NCBI RefSeq assembly: GCF_014696715.1
Contig: NZ_JACJQO010000008.1
Span: 177,362 to 241,361, forward strand
Direction: 5' to 3'
Length of the DNA stretch: 64,000 bases
DNA from: Pseudanabaena sp. FACHB-2040
Lineage (GTDB): Bacteria; Cyanobacteriota; Cyanobacteriia; Phormidesmidales; Phormidesmidaceae
Position numbers and translations under genes: made by a program. The notes below the pieces were generated by a model. That model was not told the origin of the DNA, ran no database searches, and saw only the letters and a program-made list of their open reading frames with translations. Shown here in pieces: positions 34,995-44,897 of this stretch. Numbering within the stretch: position 1 is the first letter of the stretch; every line of letters begins with the position of its first letter.

Positions 34995-36152
34995 CTATGC
35001 GGCCACCAGCTGAAACCGGGCCAGCTTAAACAGGCTGGTGTCGTGGGGGGTATAACCGTCTATCGCTAAATCGGCTAGCATTTTGCCCATCAATGTCGTG
35101 AATTTGAAGCCATGTCCAGAGAAGCCCGCTCCGATCACCACCTGGGGGTGATTTGGATGCTGGTCAACGACAAACTGCTTGTCAGGGGTGAGGGTGTAGA
35201 GGCAGCGACGGGTAGATATCAGTGGCCCGGCGGCGTCGGGAATGTATTGTTTGGCGAAATCGCGAATCCGTTCTGTCCAATCCTGGCTGGGGGTGTAGTC
35301 GACCTGACTGGGTTTCTCGACGGTATCCCACCCATAGAAGGTCGTGATTTTGAGGCCAATACTGGGGTCTTCGTGGGGAATACCATAGGGCATTTCACCA
35401 TAAGGGCCGTTCATGTGGGCAAAGAAAACCGGAAACTTGCCCGGCTCGAAGTCAGCAGGGGTACCGGGTTGGTAAAACCCTAGTTGGCAGGGCATGATTT
35501 TGAGCGGCAGATTAATGCCCTGATCGGCCAGTAGACTCTTGGCCCAACTGCCGACTGTGAGGACGATGCGATCGCAGCTAAAGGTTTCGCGGTCAGTGCG
35601 CACCTCTACCCCACTCTGGACGGGCATCACCGCTCGTACAGGCGTCTGATCCATCACTGTCGCACCACGCTCCTGGGCCAAACGGATGTGGGTCAAGACG
35701 CAGCGGGAAGCTCTCAGCAGCCCGGTATCGGCGTGAAATAGCCCCTCCATGCCATCCTCCAGGGCAAACTGAGGGTAGCGCTGGGCGATATCGGCTTTAT
35801 CCAAGTGCTCATAGTCCAGGCCCGACGCATCCAGGCTAGCTTTCATCTGCTGGAAGGTATCGGTATCAGGAAAGCCAAAGTCGAGGCCACCGGTTTTCAC
35901 ATACAGCGATTCGCCAGCCTCCTCCTGCAGCGCAAACCAGAGGGGGTAGGCATCCCGCATCAGGTCAACATAAACGGGGTTGTCGTAGGTGTAGCGAATG
36001 ACTCGAGAAAACCCGTAGGAGCTACCCTTTTGATGATTGAGCTCAAACTGCTCAAGCAGCAGCACCTTTTTCCCAGCTTTTGACAAATAATAGGCGGCCG
36101 CGCTGCCAACGCCGCCGACTCCAATCACAATCACATCAAAATGCTGCCCCAT
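34995..36152 (-). CDS. monomeric sarcosine oxidase-like flavoprotein
   Basis: A 385-residue FAD enzyme of the sarcosine oxidase / N-methyltryptophan oxidase family. The dinucleotide-binding motif VIGVGGVGSAAAYYLSKAG is at the N-terminus, followed by QKGSSYGFSRVIRYTY, which holds the active-site His/Arg region. Cys317 in RRCLYTLTPDKQFVVD is at the position of the covalent flavin cysteine of monomeric sarcosine oxidase, and GAGFSGHGFKFTTLMGK follows. The reaction would be sarcosine + O2 + H2O to glycine, formaldehyde and H2O2. It is encoded between a BCCT transporter and a GntR regulator, opposite demethylating enzymes that would generate sarcosine, which favours sarcosine over N-methyltryptophan as substrate. 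Confidence 0.9.
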   Translation of the reverse strand: MGQHFDVIVIGVGGVGSAAAYYLSKAGKKVLLLEQFELNHQKGSSYGFSRVIRYTYDNPVYVDLMRDAYPLWFALQEEAGESLYVKTGGLDFGFPDTDTFQQMKASLDASGLDYEHLDKADIAQRYPQFALEDGMEGLFHADTGLLRASRCVLTHIRLAQERGATVMDQTPVRAVMPVQSGVEVRTDRETFSCDRIVLTVGSWAKSLLADQGINLPLKIMPCQLGFYQPGTPADFEPGKFPVFFAHMNGPYGEMPYGIPHEDPSIGLKITTFYGWDTVEKPSQVDYTPSQDWTERIRDFAKQYIPDAAGPLISTRRCLYTLTPDKQFVVDQHPNHPQVVIGAGFSGHGFKFTTLMGKMLADLAIDGYTPHDTSLFKLARFQLVAA

Positions 36153-36228
36153 AACAATAAATAGACTCCTAACGAACTAGATAGAAGAGGCGAAACAAAT
36201 AAATCATTGTTTGCACACCCCCGATTGG

Positions 36229-36254
36229 CAGGGGTGCAGCACGCTGCACCCCTG
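36229..36254. terminator. 12-bp perfect hairpin between transporter and oxidase genes
   Basis: CAGGGGTGCAGC is followed after two bases by its exact reverse complement GCTGCACCCCTG. There is no T-run, so it may be an attenuating or mRNA-stabilising hairpin that sets different levels of the transporter and the sarcosine oxidase rather than a full terminator. Confidence 0.55.
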
Positions 36255-36306
36255 AGGGTTCTCTGCGGTCAACCGAGATGCTGAAATTCAGCTTTGGACT
36301 GTAACG

Positions 36307-37977
36307 CTAACGGACGACCGCCTGCTCAGCGGCTTCAGTTTCGAGAAGCTTTTGCCCCTCGTTAACCACCGCGTGCTCGTAGTGCAAGCCTTTGTGGATG
36401 CTGTAGCACATAATCAGCAACACCACTGCAAAGGGCAACCCGGTAGTAATAGAGGCCGTTTGCAGCGCCGACAGCCCACCACCCAGCAGGAGAGCCGCCG
36501 CAACAACGCCCTCAAGGACGGACCAAAAGACCCGCTGGGGAACCGGAGACTCTAACTTGCCGCCAGAGGTTAAGCTATCGACCACCAACGACCCCGAGTC
36601 GGACGAGGTGACAAAGAACACCACCACCAGCACAATACCCAAAAAGGAGGTAATGCCCGTCAGCGGTAGCTGTTGCAGCATGACAAACAGGGCGGTTGCC
36701 ACATCTTCAGCCACCGCATCGCTCACCACCCCGCTGAGTCCGCCTAGCTCCATATTTAGCGCTGTGCCCCCAAACACCGACATCCACAAAAAGGTCAACA
36801 TCGAAGGTAGCAATAGCACACCCAGAATGAATTGCCGCACAGTGCGCCCCCGAGAGATACGAGCAATAAAGATGCCGACAAAGGGCGACCAGGAAATCCA
36901 CCAGCCCCAGTAAAACACAGTCCAGCCGCTCTGCCAGCCTGCCCCTGAGAACGATTCAGTCCAGAAACTCATAATCGGCAGAGAAGCGACGTAAAAACCT
37001 AAGTTCTCAACAAAAGAGCGGAGGATAAACACCGTTGGCCCTACCAGCAGGACAAACACCATCAGCGCTGCCGCCAAAATCATGTTGAGCTCGCTGAGGC
37101 GGCGGACGCCATTGCCTAAGCCAGACACAACAGAAGCGGTGGCAAACCCAGTAATAATGGCGATCAGCCCTACCTGAATCGGCGTACTCACCTCTACGCC
37201 AAACAGAAAATTCAGGCCTGCGTTGACTTGCTGCACCCCTAGCCCCAGCGATGTTGCTAAGCCAAATAAGGTCGAGGCCACCGCCAAAATATCAATAGCG
37301 TTGCCGGGCCAGCCGTAGATGCGCTCCCCTAGGAGAGGGTAAAATACAGAGCGAATCGTGAGCGGTAGGCCCCAATTAAAAGCGAAAAAGGCCAGGGAAA
37401 GGCCCACCAGAGTATAGATTCCCCAGGCGTGTAGCCCCCAGTGAAAGAACGTAATCGCCATCGCCTGCTGGGCAGCCCAAGCAGAGTTAGGCTCAATGGT
37501 ACCCAGCATTGCCGGTGGGTCTTGAAAGTGATAAATGGGCTCAGCAACGCTCCAGAACATGAGGCCAATACCCATGCCAGCACTGATCAGCATGGCAATC
37601 CAGGCAAAGGTGGGAAATTCTGGTCGAGCATCGGGACCGCCCAAGCGTACATTGCCGAGTTTGCTGAAGGCAATGTAAATCGTGAAAATCAGAAAAAAGC
37701 TGACAGTTAAGATTAAAAACCAGCCCAACGTGCCTGCAATAAAGGCTTGAATAGCCCCAAAAGCCGATGCGGCTGGGTCTTGAAAGATCAGCGTAAACAA
37801 CACGAACAGTAAAACTAGCCCCCCGGAAACTAGGAAGACCTCAGGGTGAAAATCAAACCCTTTGGTCGTGAGGTTGCGATCGCCCGGACGGCGAAGGCTA
37901 TGGCGGGTAGGCGCATGAGCTGGCATCACGAAGGGATGCTCCATATGGCCATTTTGTCCTGAATCTGGTGAAGTCAT
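36307..37977 (-). CDS. BCCT-family betaine/choline/carnitine transporter
   Basis: A 556-residue inner-membrane transporter with about 12 helices. Family signatures are visible: ISAGMGIGLMFWSVAEPIYH, the region containing FFHWGLHAWGIYTLVGLSLA, and the tryptophan-rich substrate helix FYWGWWISWSPFVGIFIARI with SRGRTVRQF. Members use a sodium or proton gradient to import glycine betaine or choline. The ATG at 37977 is preferred over a TTG 12 bases upstream. It is divergent from the Rieske oxygenase gene and heads the leftward transcript with sarcosine oxidase and the GntR regulator, so uptake for catabolism is more likely than pure osmoprotection. Confidence 0.93.
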   Translation of the reverse strand: MTSPDSGQNGHMEHPFVMPAHAPTRHSLRRPGDRNLTTKGFDFHPEVFLVSGGLVLLFVLFTLIFQDPAASAFGAIQAFIAGTLGWFLILTVSFFLIFTIYIAFSKLGNVRLGGPDARPEFPTFAWIAMLISAGMGIGLMFWSVAEPIYHFQDPPAMLGTIEPNSAWAAQQAMAITFFHWGLHAWGIYTLVGLSLAFFAFNWGLPLTIRSVFYPLLGERIYGWPGNAIDILAVASTLFGLATSLGLGVQQVNAGLNFLFGVEVSTPIQVGLIAIITGFATASVVSGLGNGVRRLSELNMILAAALMVFVLLVGPTVFILRSFVENLGFYVASLPIMSFWTESFSGAGWQSGWTVFYWGWWISWSPFVGIFIARISRGRTVRQFILGVLLLPSMLTFLWMSVFGGTALNMELGGLSGVVSDAVAEDVATALFVMLQQLPLTGITSFLGIVLVVVFFVTSSDSGSLVVDSLTSGGKLESPVPQRVFWSVLEGVVAAALLLGGGLSALQTASITTGLPFAVVLLIMCYSIHKGLHYEHAVVNEGQKLLETEAAEQAVVR

Positions 37978-38583
37978 ATGAGTTAACAAGTTCGTAATAG
38001 ATCAACAAGCGTCCGTAACATCCCTGGTCAGCGACTCATTCTTGCAAAGGTTAGTCAGCACCTGTCTTAAGGGTCCAGATAAAGCTTCAGTTCGATTAGC
38101 GGAGTTGATATTTTGTGATCATTAATTATTGCTGTCTAATTTTGCTCACCTTTGAATAAAGGCAGAAGCCTTATCAAAGAACTGAGATGCCCTATAACAG
38201 AAGTGTTACAGGCACTGATGTCCTTAACTTGGCAAAGCTTTCGCTTCAAAGCGTTCTTGCAGAAGCTGACTAGTCCATTAAGCTGCAAGAAATCAGACCG
38301 CCTAAGGCCAGAACTTAGCAAACTCTATTGACGCTGAGAATAATATCTACTGAACGGTGAAACTGTTTCGCTTGATACGGTTGTTACTATAAGTTTTGAA
38401 AGTCTGATACTTTAACCAGGATGTATTTGAGTTGAGCTTGATTTTTCTCTAAGCTGGCACAAGAATTTCTTTTGCATTTCAAGATGTATCCTGGGAATCG
38501 TTAGTACTCCATGACTAAAAAACCTTCAAAGTGTTACACAGAGAACAATCTTGCTCTTTCTAAAACATTACCGTTCAAATACA

Positions 38584-38599
38584 ACTTGTAATTACAAGT
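38584..38599. promoter_or_regulatory. candidate GntR operator 1
   Basis: ACTTGTAATTACAAGT is a perfect 16-bp palindrome with the GT-N-AC core typical of HutC-type GntR operators (compare the TreR site CTTGTATATACAAG). It lies about 150 bases before the Rieske gene. Confidence 0.6.
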
Positions 38600-38617
38600 C
38601 TTGAAAATGAGTTAATG

Positions 38618-38633
38618 ACTTGTAGTGACAGGT
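38618..38633. promoter_or_regulatory. candidate GntR operator 2
   Basis: ACTTGTAGTGACAGGT repeats the left half of operator 1 exactly and keeps the GT-N4-AC core, with imperfect symmetry. The centres of the two sites are 34 bases apart, about three helical turns, which would allow cooperative binding. Confidence 0.5.
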
Positions 38634-38741
38634 TGTAAAAGTGGGCTTTGGCTTATCCGCATGAGTTTGATTGGGTCGCCAGCCCGAGTGATCGCTTCAA
38701 AACTGTCTTGAAAACTCTCCATACATCTGTTGAGGCGGACT

Positions 38742-39953
38742 ATGACCCCGGAAGATATCGCTAGCTCCCTGCCCGATCTGAACCCTGTGGAACATCGTGA
38801 GACCTATTGGGCGGCGGGCGTACAGCGAGAGTTACCGGTCATTCACTTAGATGACTATCGGCACCCCGGATTATCGGCAGAAGCTTATACCAGCACTCGC
38901 TATCTCGAGCGGGAGCGAGCCACTGTGTTTAGCCAGTATTGGGTGTGTGTAGGTCTGGCGTCTGATGTGCCCAATCCGGGCGATGTGTACCCCACGGAGA
39001 TCGCGGGTATGCCGATCGCGCTGGTGCGCGATCGCACCGGTACCCTACGCGCCTTTCACAATATCTGCAGTCACCGGGGTCTGCAGCTCATCGATAAATC
39101 CTGCAATGTGCAGGGCAATCTGCGCTGCCCCTATCACTCGTGGGCCTACAAGCTGGACGGTAGCCTCAAAAGCACCCCCCATTTTGGCGGCTACCACAAA
39201 GATACTTACGACGGGTTTGACCGCGAGAGCAGGGGGCTGTCTGCCATCCGCTGCGACCAGTGGCTCGATCTCGTATTCGTTAACCTGTCTGGAGATGCGC
39301 CTCCGCTAGAGCAGTATCTAGCCCCGGTAATTGAGCGCTGGTCAACCTACGATTTCAGCCAGCTGCGCCGAGAACCCCGCGAGGTCAGCCTGCAATGCAA
39401 AGCTAACTGGAAGCTAGCGGTCGAAAACTTCTCCGAAAGCTACCACCTGAGTTGGGTACACCCCGCCCTCAACAGCTGCTCGCGTATGGAAGACCACTTC
39501 GGCTTCGAAGTGGGGGGCATGCATGTCGGGCAGGGTAGTTTGCTGTACAGGAGTGGGGAAATCGAGGGGCGATCGCTGCCCACCTTTCCCAACCTAGATG
39601 CCCACCACAAAGCAACGGTCGCTGAATACATCACCGTCTTTCCCAACCTCATGGTGGGCGTTCATCCCGACTATTTTCTGGTATTTACCGCCAACCCCAT
39701 CAGTCCCGGCAAAACTCAAGAGCGCATGACGTTTTACTTCGTTGGCGACGAAGCCATGACTCCCGAAAACGAGGCCCTGCGCCACCTGCCCATCGACCTT
39801 TGGAAAGACACCAACGACGAAGACATCGACATGATCGAGCGCATGCAGGTAGGCCGCAAATCTCCCCGCTTTGACGGCGGCTGTTTTTCTCCGGAGCTAG
39901 AAAAAACTGTCTATCGCTTTCAGCAAATGGTGGCCAAGGCGATAGAGGGGTAG
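38742..39953 (+). CDS. Rieske non-haem iron oxygenase, glycine betaine demethylase-like (GbcA type)
   Basis: A 403-residue oxygenase alpha subunit. The Rieske [2Fe-2S] ligands are Cys109-x-His111 (NICSHRGLQL) and Cys129-x-x-His132 (RCPYHSWAY). The mononuclear iron site has His235 and His240 in SESYHLSWVHPAL. Close relatives are plant choline monooxygenase, GbcA and stachydrine demethylase. Conversion of glycine betaine to dimethylglycine plus formaldehyde fits best because a dimethylglycine dehydrogenase-like gene follows. The required reductase (GbcB) is not in the window and must be supplied elsewhere. The ATG at 38742 follows a GAGGCGG ribosome site. Confidence 0.88.
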   Translation: MTPEDIASSLPDLNPVEHRETYWAAGVQRELPVIHLDDYRHPGLSAEAYTSTRYLERERATVFSQYWVCVGLASDVPNPGDVYPTEIAGMPIALVRDRTGTLRAFHNICSHRGLQLIDKSCNVQGNLRCPYHSWAYKLDGSLKSTPHFGGYHKDTYDGFDRESRGLSAIRCDQWLDLVFVNLSGDAPPLEQYLAPVIERWSTYDFSQLRREPREVSLQCKANWKLAVENFSESYHLSWVHPALNSCSRMEDHFGFEVGGMHVGQGSLLYRSGEIEGRSLPTFPNLDAHHKATVAEYITVFPNLMVGVHPDYFLVFTANPISPGKTQERMTFYFVGDEAMTPENEALRHLPIDLWKDTNDEDIDMIERMQVGRKSPRFDGGCFSPELEKTVYRFQQMVAKAIEG

Positions 39954-40077
39954 AGGGGTTTACGTTTTGCAGTCTGAGTTTTGAATCTTGAACTCAAAAT
40001 TCCAATACTCAACCCTCCAAGTTTCCTCACGCTTTCACCTACCGGCTCATCCCCCTCCCACTCACCGGAGACCCCTT

Positions 40078-42501
40078 ATGCAATCTACCGCTACTCTCGT
40101 TGTCATCGGTGCAGGCATCGTCGGCTGTAGCACCGCTTATCACCTCGCTAAACTGGGCTGGAAAAACATTGTTGTGGTTGAACAAGGCCCGCTCTTCGCC
40201 ACGGGCGGCTCTACCTCCCACGCTCCCGGCCTTGTCTTTCAAACGAATTCGTCTAAAACCATGACCCAGCTGGCACAGTACACCATTGAGCTGTACAGCC
40301 AGCTCAGCACCGACGAAGGCCCCGCTTTTTATCCTGTCGGCGGTGTCGAAGTTGCCTACACCCAAGAACGCATGGCCGAACTTCAGCGCAAGCTAGGCTG
40401 GGCAAAATCTTGGGGCGTTGAGGGAGCCTGTCTGCTCACCCCCGCCGAGGTCAAAGCCAAAGTACCCCTGGTCGATGAAACGAAAGTGCTCGGGGGGTAT
40501 TTTGTGGCCACCGATGGTATTGCCAAAGCGCTGCGGGCGGCGGAAGCAATGGCCAACTGTGCCAAAGAAGCTGGCGCGGCAGAATTCTACGGCCACACTA
40601 CGGTCATGGATATCGAGGTGGTAGACGGGCGAGTAAAGGGCGTTGTTACAGACAAAGGCCGCATTGAAACCGACAACGTGCTGGTCTGTGCTGGTATCTG
40701 GGGGCCGCGCATCGGGCGTATGGTGGGCGAGGTGATTCCCCTCACTCCGGTGCAGCACCAGTACGTGAAAACTGCGCCGATTCCAGAGCTGGCGGGAATG
40801 ACGAAAGAAGTCACCTATCCTATGGTGCGCCACCAAGATCGCGCCATGTACTTTCGGCAGCACGGCGACTGCTGGGGGATTGGCTCCTATCAGCACGAGC
40901 CGCTGCTGGTGGATCCGGACAACATTCTGCCTTACGCCGAAGCCCCGATAATGCCCTCGGTGCGTCCTTTTACCGAAGAACACTTTGGCCCCGCCTGGGA
41001 GTCTACTAAGGAGCTATTCCCTGCCCTTGAAGGGGCGGAAATAACCTACAAAATCAATGGCATGTTCTCCTTCACCCCCGACGGCGGCTCGGTGGTGGGC
41101 GAGTCTACCCAAACGAAAGGCTTCTGGGTTGCCGAGGCGGTATGGGTTACCCACGGGGGCGGGGTTGGCAAAATTGTGGCAGAGCTGATGACGACCGGGA
41201 TTCCCAGTCTTGATATTCACGAAATGGATATCAACCGCTTTTCTAGCATGTGTAAAAGTGCCGACTACATCGTTCGGGCCGGAGCCCAGCAGTACGATGA
41301 GGTGTACGACATTATTCACCCGCTGGATCAGCAGACCTACTCGCGGGAACTGCGAGTTAGCCCGTTCTATCCTCGTTTGCAGGCGTTGGGTGCCCAGTTT
41401 ATCTTCAGCGCTGGGTGGGAGCGGCCCCAGTGGTTTGAGGCCAATGCGGATCTATTAAATCAGTACGCCATTCCTCAGCGTCAGGGCTGGGCGGCAAAGA
41501 ACTGGTCGCCGATTCAGGGGGCGGAGCATTTCGCCACACGAGAAAGAGCGGCCCTGTATGACCTTACTCCCTTCGCCAAATTTGAGCTGACGGGGCCGGG
41601 CGTCGTGGACTACTTGCAGCACCTCTGCGCTAACGACATCGACAAGCCCGTGGGCAAGGTGATCTACACCGCCATGCTGGATGCCAACGGCGGAATCATG
41701 TGCGACCTGACCGTGAGCCGCCTGGGGGTCGAAAAGTACTGGGTGGTAACGGGTGGGTCTGTCCACGGCCACGACCTGGCCTGGATGCAGTCGCACCTGC
41801 CGGAGGATGGCTCGGTGCGCATTGTCGATGTTTCTTCTAGCTACTGCTGTGTGGGGTTGTGGGGGCCGAAAGCACCCGAGATTTTACAGGCCGTCACCCA
41901 AACCGATATCTCTAAGCCCAAATTTAAGTTCTTTACTAACCAGCGCCTATACATCGGCAATATTCCGGTGCTGGCGGTGCGGGTATCGTACGTGGGTGAG
42001 GAGGGGTGGGAAATCTACGCGCCGACCGAATCGGGACTGAAATTATGGGATACGCTGTGGGCAGCGGGTCAACCCCACGGCCTGATTGCCGCTGGCCTGG
42101 GTGCGTTTGAAAGCCTGCGCTTGGAGAAGGGCTTTTTGCTCTGGGGCAGCGATATTCACACCGAGTACGACCCCTACGAGGCGGGGCTAGACTTTGCGGT
42201 GAAGCCTAACAAGGGCAGCTTTATCGGCCGGGAGGCTCTGCTCCAGCGCAGGGAGTATGCCAGCCGCCAGCTCTGCTTTTTGACGCTGGATGACCCGACG
42301 GCAGTTGTGATGGGTAAGGAGCCCGTGCTGGCCGATGGCAAAGTGCTGGGTTACGTGACCAGCGCAGGCTATGGCTACAGTTTGGGGCGCTGCGTAGCCT
42401 ACGCTTACCTGCCGCTGAGCTACGCCACCCGCGGTACCTCAGTGGAGGTGGAATATTTTGGTCAATTGCTACCGGCAACGGTCGTGGAGAAGCTGCTATA
42501 G
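40078..42501 (+). CDS. dimethylglycine/sarcosine dehydrogenase-like flavoprotein with GcvT domain
   Basis: An 807-residue two-part enzyme from the ATG at 40078. The N-terminal FAD oxidase domain begins TLVVIGAGIVGCSTAYHLAK and has GGSTSHAPGLVFQTN, where related enzymes attach the flavin through this histidine. The C-terminal half (about 430-807) is the aminomethyltransferase (GcvT) fold that binds tetrahydrofolate, including YDLTPFAKFELTGPGV, VSYVGEEGWEIYAP and GLGAFESLRLEKGF. It should demethylate dimethylglycine to sarcosine, or sarcosine to glycine, and form 5,10-methylene-THF. Its place after the betaine demethylase gene favours dimethylglycine. It lies 124 bases after the Rieske gene on the same strand. 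Confidence 0.88.
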   Translation: MQSTATLVVIGAGIVGCSTAYHLAKLGWKNIVVVEQGPLFATGGSTSHAPGLVFQTNSSKTMTQLAQYTIELYSQLSTDEGPAFYPVGGVEVAYTQERMAELQRKLGWAKSWGVEGACLLTPAEVKAKVPLVDETKVLGGYFVATDGIAKALRAAEAMANCAKEAGAAEFYGHTTVMDIEVVDGRVKGVVTDKGRIETDNVLVCAGIWGPRIGRMVGEVIPLTPVQHQYVKTAPIPELAGMTKEVTYPMVRHQDRAMYFRQHGDCWGIGSYQHEPLLVDPDNILPYAEAPIMPSVRPFTEEHFGPAWESTKELFPALEGAEITYKINGMFSFTPDGGSVVGESTQTKGFWVAEAVWVTHGGGVGKIVAELMTTGIPSLDIHEMDINRFSSMCKSADYIVRAGAQQYDEVYDIIHPLDQQTYSRELRVSPFYPRLQALGAQFIFSAGWERPQWFEANADLLNQYAIPQRQGWAAKNWSPIQGAEHFATRERAALYDLTPFAKFELTGPGVVDYLQHLCANDIDKPVGKVIYTAMLDANGGIMCDLTVSRLGVEKYWVVTGGSVHGHDLAWMQSHLPEDGSVRIVDVSSSYCCVGLWGPKAPEILQAVTQTDISKPKFKFFTNQRLYIGNIPVLAVRVSYVGEEGWEIYAPTESGLKLWDTLWAAGQPHGLIAAGLGAFESLRLEKGFLLWGSDIHTEYDPYEAGLDFAVKPNKGSFIGREALLQRREYASRQLCFLTLDDPTAVVMGKEPVLADGKVLGYVTSAGYGYSLGRCVAYAYLPLSYATRGTSVEVEYFGQLLPATVVEKLL

Positions 42502-42677
42502 ACCGCACCATAGGGGCATTCGCGGCCCGCAAAATTCGGCGAAATTCCTAGATTGTGCTGATAGACGCCAGGCACCGCACCTCTGGAGAGGTTTGCTGCG
42601 CTTAATTTAGTTATCGGTCAGCCGGTGCTGGAGGTGGCTTCCATAGAAATTGTTCACGCTTATGGAGGGATGATGCG

Positions 42678-43487
42678 ATGCTGTTTTCCATTGAAGTGAC
42701 GCCAGCGGTCGAGGTTGCCAAGCTGCCTCCCAACCTGCGGGAGGTATCGATTACGTACTTGCCGGGAGCCGACCATCGCGCCGTGGTAGCTCAGGCAGCG
42801 CGGTTGAGAGCTCTCGGACATGAGCCGATTCCCCATGTACCGGCCCGCAGCTTTCGCGATCGCACCCACCTTTTCAATTACCTGGATGCGCTCAAATCCG
42901 AAGCCGACATCCGTCAGGTGTTGCTCATCGGCGGCAGCCGCGATCGCCCCCTGGGGCCGTTCGCCTCGACCCTCGACCTGCTCGAAACAGGCTTTTTTGA
43001 AGGGCTACGGATTGGGGTGGCGGGGCATCCAGAGGGAATGCCAGGGCTGAGTGATCAGGAGTGCGATCGCATTCTCGCCCTCAAAAACCAGTACGCCCGC
43101 GATACCGGCACCGACATGTTTGTGATGACTCAGTGGTCGCTGAATGTTGCCACCATCCACGCCTGGCTCGATCGGATTGCCCCTTTTAATACGCTTCCCA
43201 TCTATCTGGGCATTCCTGGCCCTACCACCCCTGCCATGCTACTCAAGTTCGCCCAGATCTGCGGCGTAAAAACCAGTTTGCTGGGGTTACGCCATCAGTC
43301 GGCCCGCCTCGGTCAGCTCTTAACGGTGCAAACGCCCGATTACTTAGTGGATGCTCTGAGCGATGGTCCTAAAGGACCAGTCTCCGACCATCGCATCGAT
43401 CATTTCCACATTTATACCTTTGGCGGACTGCAGCGTTCCCTGAACTGGTTAGCCACTCGACCCTCACAACCACTCACCCTCGCCTGA
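42678..43487 (+). CDS. MetF-like methylenetetrahydrofolate reductase family protein
   Basis: A 269-residue TIM-barrel protein resembling the MetF family but short. Family-like pieces are [15 protein letters not shown] at the start, [49 protein letters not shown] and [20 protein letters not shown]. These cover the flavin and folate side of the barrel. A GGAGGGA ribosome site precedes the ATG. Directly downstream of a folate-charging demethylase and upstream of serine dehydratase, it may reduce the 5,10-methylene-THF made during betaine breakdown or otherwise recycle C1 units. It is probably not the general methionine-pathway MetF; that is inference. Confidence 0.78.
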   Translation: MLFSIEVTPAVEVAKLPPNLREVSITYLPGADHRAVVAQAARLRALGHEPIPHVPARSFRDRTHLFNYLDALKSEADIRQVLLIGGSRDRPLGPFASTLDLLETGFFEGLRIGVAGHPEGMPGLSDQECDRILALKNQYARDTGTDMFVMTQWSLNVATIHAWLDRIAPFNTLPIYLGIPGPTTPAMLLKFAQICGVKTSLLGLRHQSARLGQLLTVQTPDYLVDALSDGPKGPVSDHRIDHFHIYTFGGLQRSLNWLATRPSQPLTLA

Positions 43488-43512
43488 TACCCGCTCCCCT
43501 ATCCCTACGCCC

Positions 43513-44889
43513 ATGTCTATCAGCGTTTTCGACATCTTCAAAATCGGCATTGGCCCCTCCAGTTCCCACACTGTTGGCCCAATGAAAGCCGCCCGGCGGT
43601 TTGCCCAGGGCTTGGCTACCGATGGATTGTTGCCCCAGGTCAAACGCCTTCAAATCGATTTGCACGGCTCTCTGGGAGCCACCGGGCGTGGACATGGCAG
43701 CGATCGCGCCGCTCTACTAGGGCTGGAGGGCGAAGCTCCCGATTGTATTAACCCCGCCTTGGTGGACGGGCACCTGCAGCGCATCAACAGGACGGGAGCA
43801 CTCTGGGTGCTGCGGCAGCATGCGATCGCATTTCACGAAAAAACTGACCTGCTGCTGCACTGGCGACCCCTGCCCTACCACCCAAACGGCATGGTCTTTA
43901 CGGCCTTTGACAACGCTGGTGACCGGCTGCGGCAGCGCACCTACTACTCCATTGGCGGTGGGTTTGTGGTAGACGAGCACGCCGCCTGCCTCGATCGCCG
44001 CCAGCTGCATCACTCGCCCCTGCCCTACCCGATTACCAGTGCCCACAACCTGCTGAACCTGTGCCAGCGCGATCGCCTCTCCATCAGTCAGCTCATGCTT
44101 GCCAACGAACAAGTTTGGCGCTCCGAAGCCGAAATCAGAGCCGGACTGTTAAGGCTGTGGCAGGTGATGCAAGACTGCGTTGAGCGGGGCTGCCACACCG
44201 ACGGCATCTTACCTGGCGGGCTCAAGGTCAAGCGCCGCGCCGCTGAGCTGTACCGTCAGCTCAAGCAGCGCTCAGATCATGCTTTAGCCGACCCGCTCAG
44301 CATTATGGACTGGGTGAACCTGTACGCGATGGCCGTCAACGAAGAAAATGCGGCGGGTGGGCGAGTCGTCACGGCCCCCACCAACGGTGCAGCGGGCATT
44401 ATTCCGGCGATACTGCACTACTACAGCCGCTTTTGCCCCCAGGCCAGCGATGACGGCATCGTACGATTTTTGCTGGTAGCAGGTGCGATCGCTATTCTCT
44501 ACCAAGAAAACGCCTCTATCTCTGGGGCCGATGTGGGCTGTCAGGGCGAAGTCGGCGTGGCCTGCTCTATGGCGGCCGGTGCCCTGACCGAAGTGCTGGG
44601 CGGTACCCCAGAGCAGGTCGAAAACGCTGCCGAAATTGGGATGGAGCACAACCTGGGGCTGACCTGCGACCCCGTGGGCGGGCTGGTACAGGTGCCCTGC
44701 ATCGAGCGCAACGCCATGGGTGCCATTAAAGCGATCAACGCGGCGCGTATGGCCCTAAAAGGCGACGGGCAGCACTGCGTTCACCTCGATAAGGTGATCA
44801 AAACCATGCGCGACACGGGCCACGACATGCATGAAAAGTACAAAGAAACCTCGCGCGGCGGTCTGGCTGTTAACGTGATCGAATGCTAA
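43513..44889 (+). CDS. sdaA: L-serine ammonia-lyase (iron-sulfur serine dehydratase)
   Basis: A 458-residue single-chain serine dehydratase. The beta domain comes first ([36 protein letters not shown]) and the alpha domain second. The [4Fe-4S] cysteines are in [11 protein letters not shown] and in [20 protein letters not shown], both complete, and the substrate loop [17 protein letters not shown] is present. It converts L-serine to pyruvate and ammonia. It begins 26 bases after the MetF-like gene, in one operon with the betaine enzymes. Glycine from betaine can be turned to serine by SHMT with methylene-THF, so this enzyme would channel the product into central carbon. It is intact and of normal length. 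Confidence 0.95.
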   Translation: MSISVFDIFKIGIGPSSSHTVGPMKAARRFAQGLATDGLLPQVKRLQIDLHGSLGATGRGHGSDRAALLGLEGEAPDCINPALVDGHLQRINRTGALWVLRQHAIAFHEKTDLLLHWRPLPYHPNGMVFTAFDNAGDRLRQRTYYSIGGGFVVDEHAACLDRRQLHHSPLPYPITSAHNLLNLCQRDRLSISQLMLANEQVWRSEAEIRAGLLRLWQVMQDCVERGCHTDGILPGGLKVKRRAAELYRQLKQRSDHALADPLSIMDWVNLYAMAVNEENAAGGRVVTAPTNGAAGIIPAILHYYSRFCPQASDDGIVRFLLVAGAIAILYQENASISGADVGCQGEVGVACSMAAGALTEVLGGTPEQVENAAEIGMEHNLGLTCDPVGGLVQVPCIERNAMGAIKAINAARMALKGDGQHCVHLDKVIKTMRDTGHDMHEKYKETSRGGLAVNVIEC

Positions 44890-44897
44890 GTGTTTGC

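Larger units (their letters stand above)
37978..38741. promoter_or_regulatory. shared divergent promoter region of the betaine cluster
   Basis: This 764-base AT-rich region lies between the leftward transporter gene and the rightward Rieske gene. It contains the two GntR-like palindromes listed separately and a weak 7-bp inverted repeat (CCAGGAT 38416-38422 with ATCCTGG 38488-38494). No gene is visible. Its length suggests complex control or a lost gene. Confidence 0.5.
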
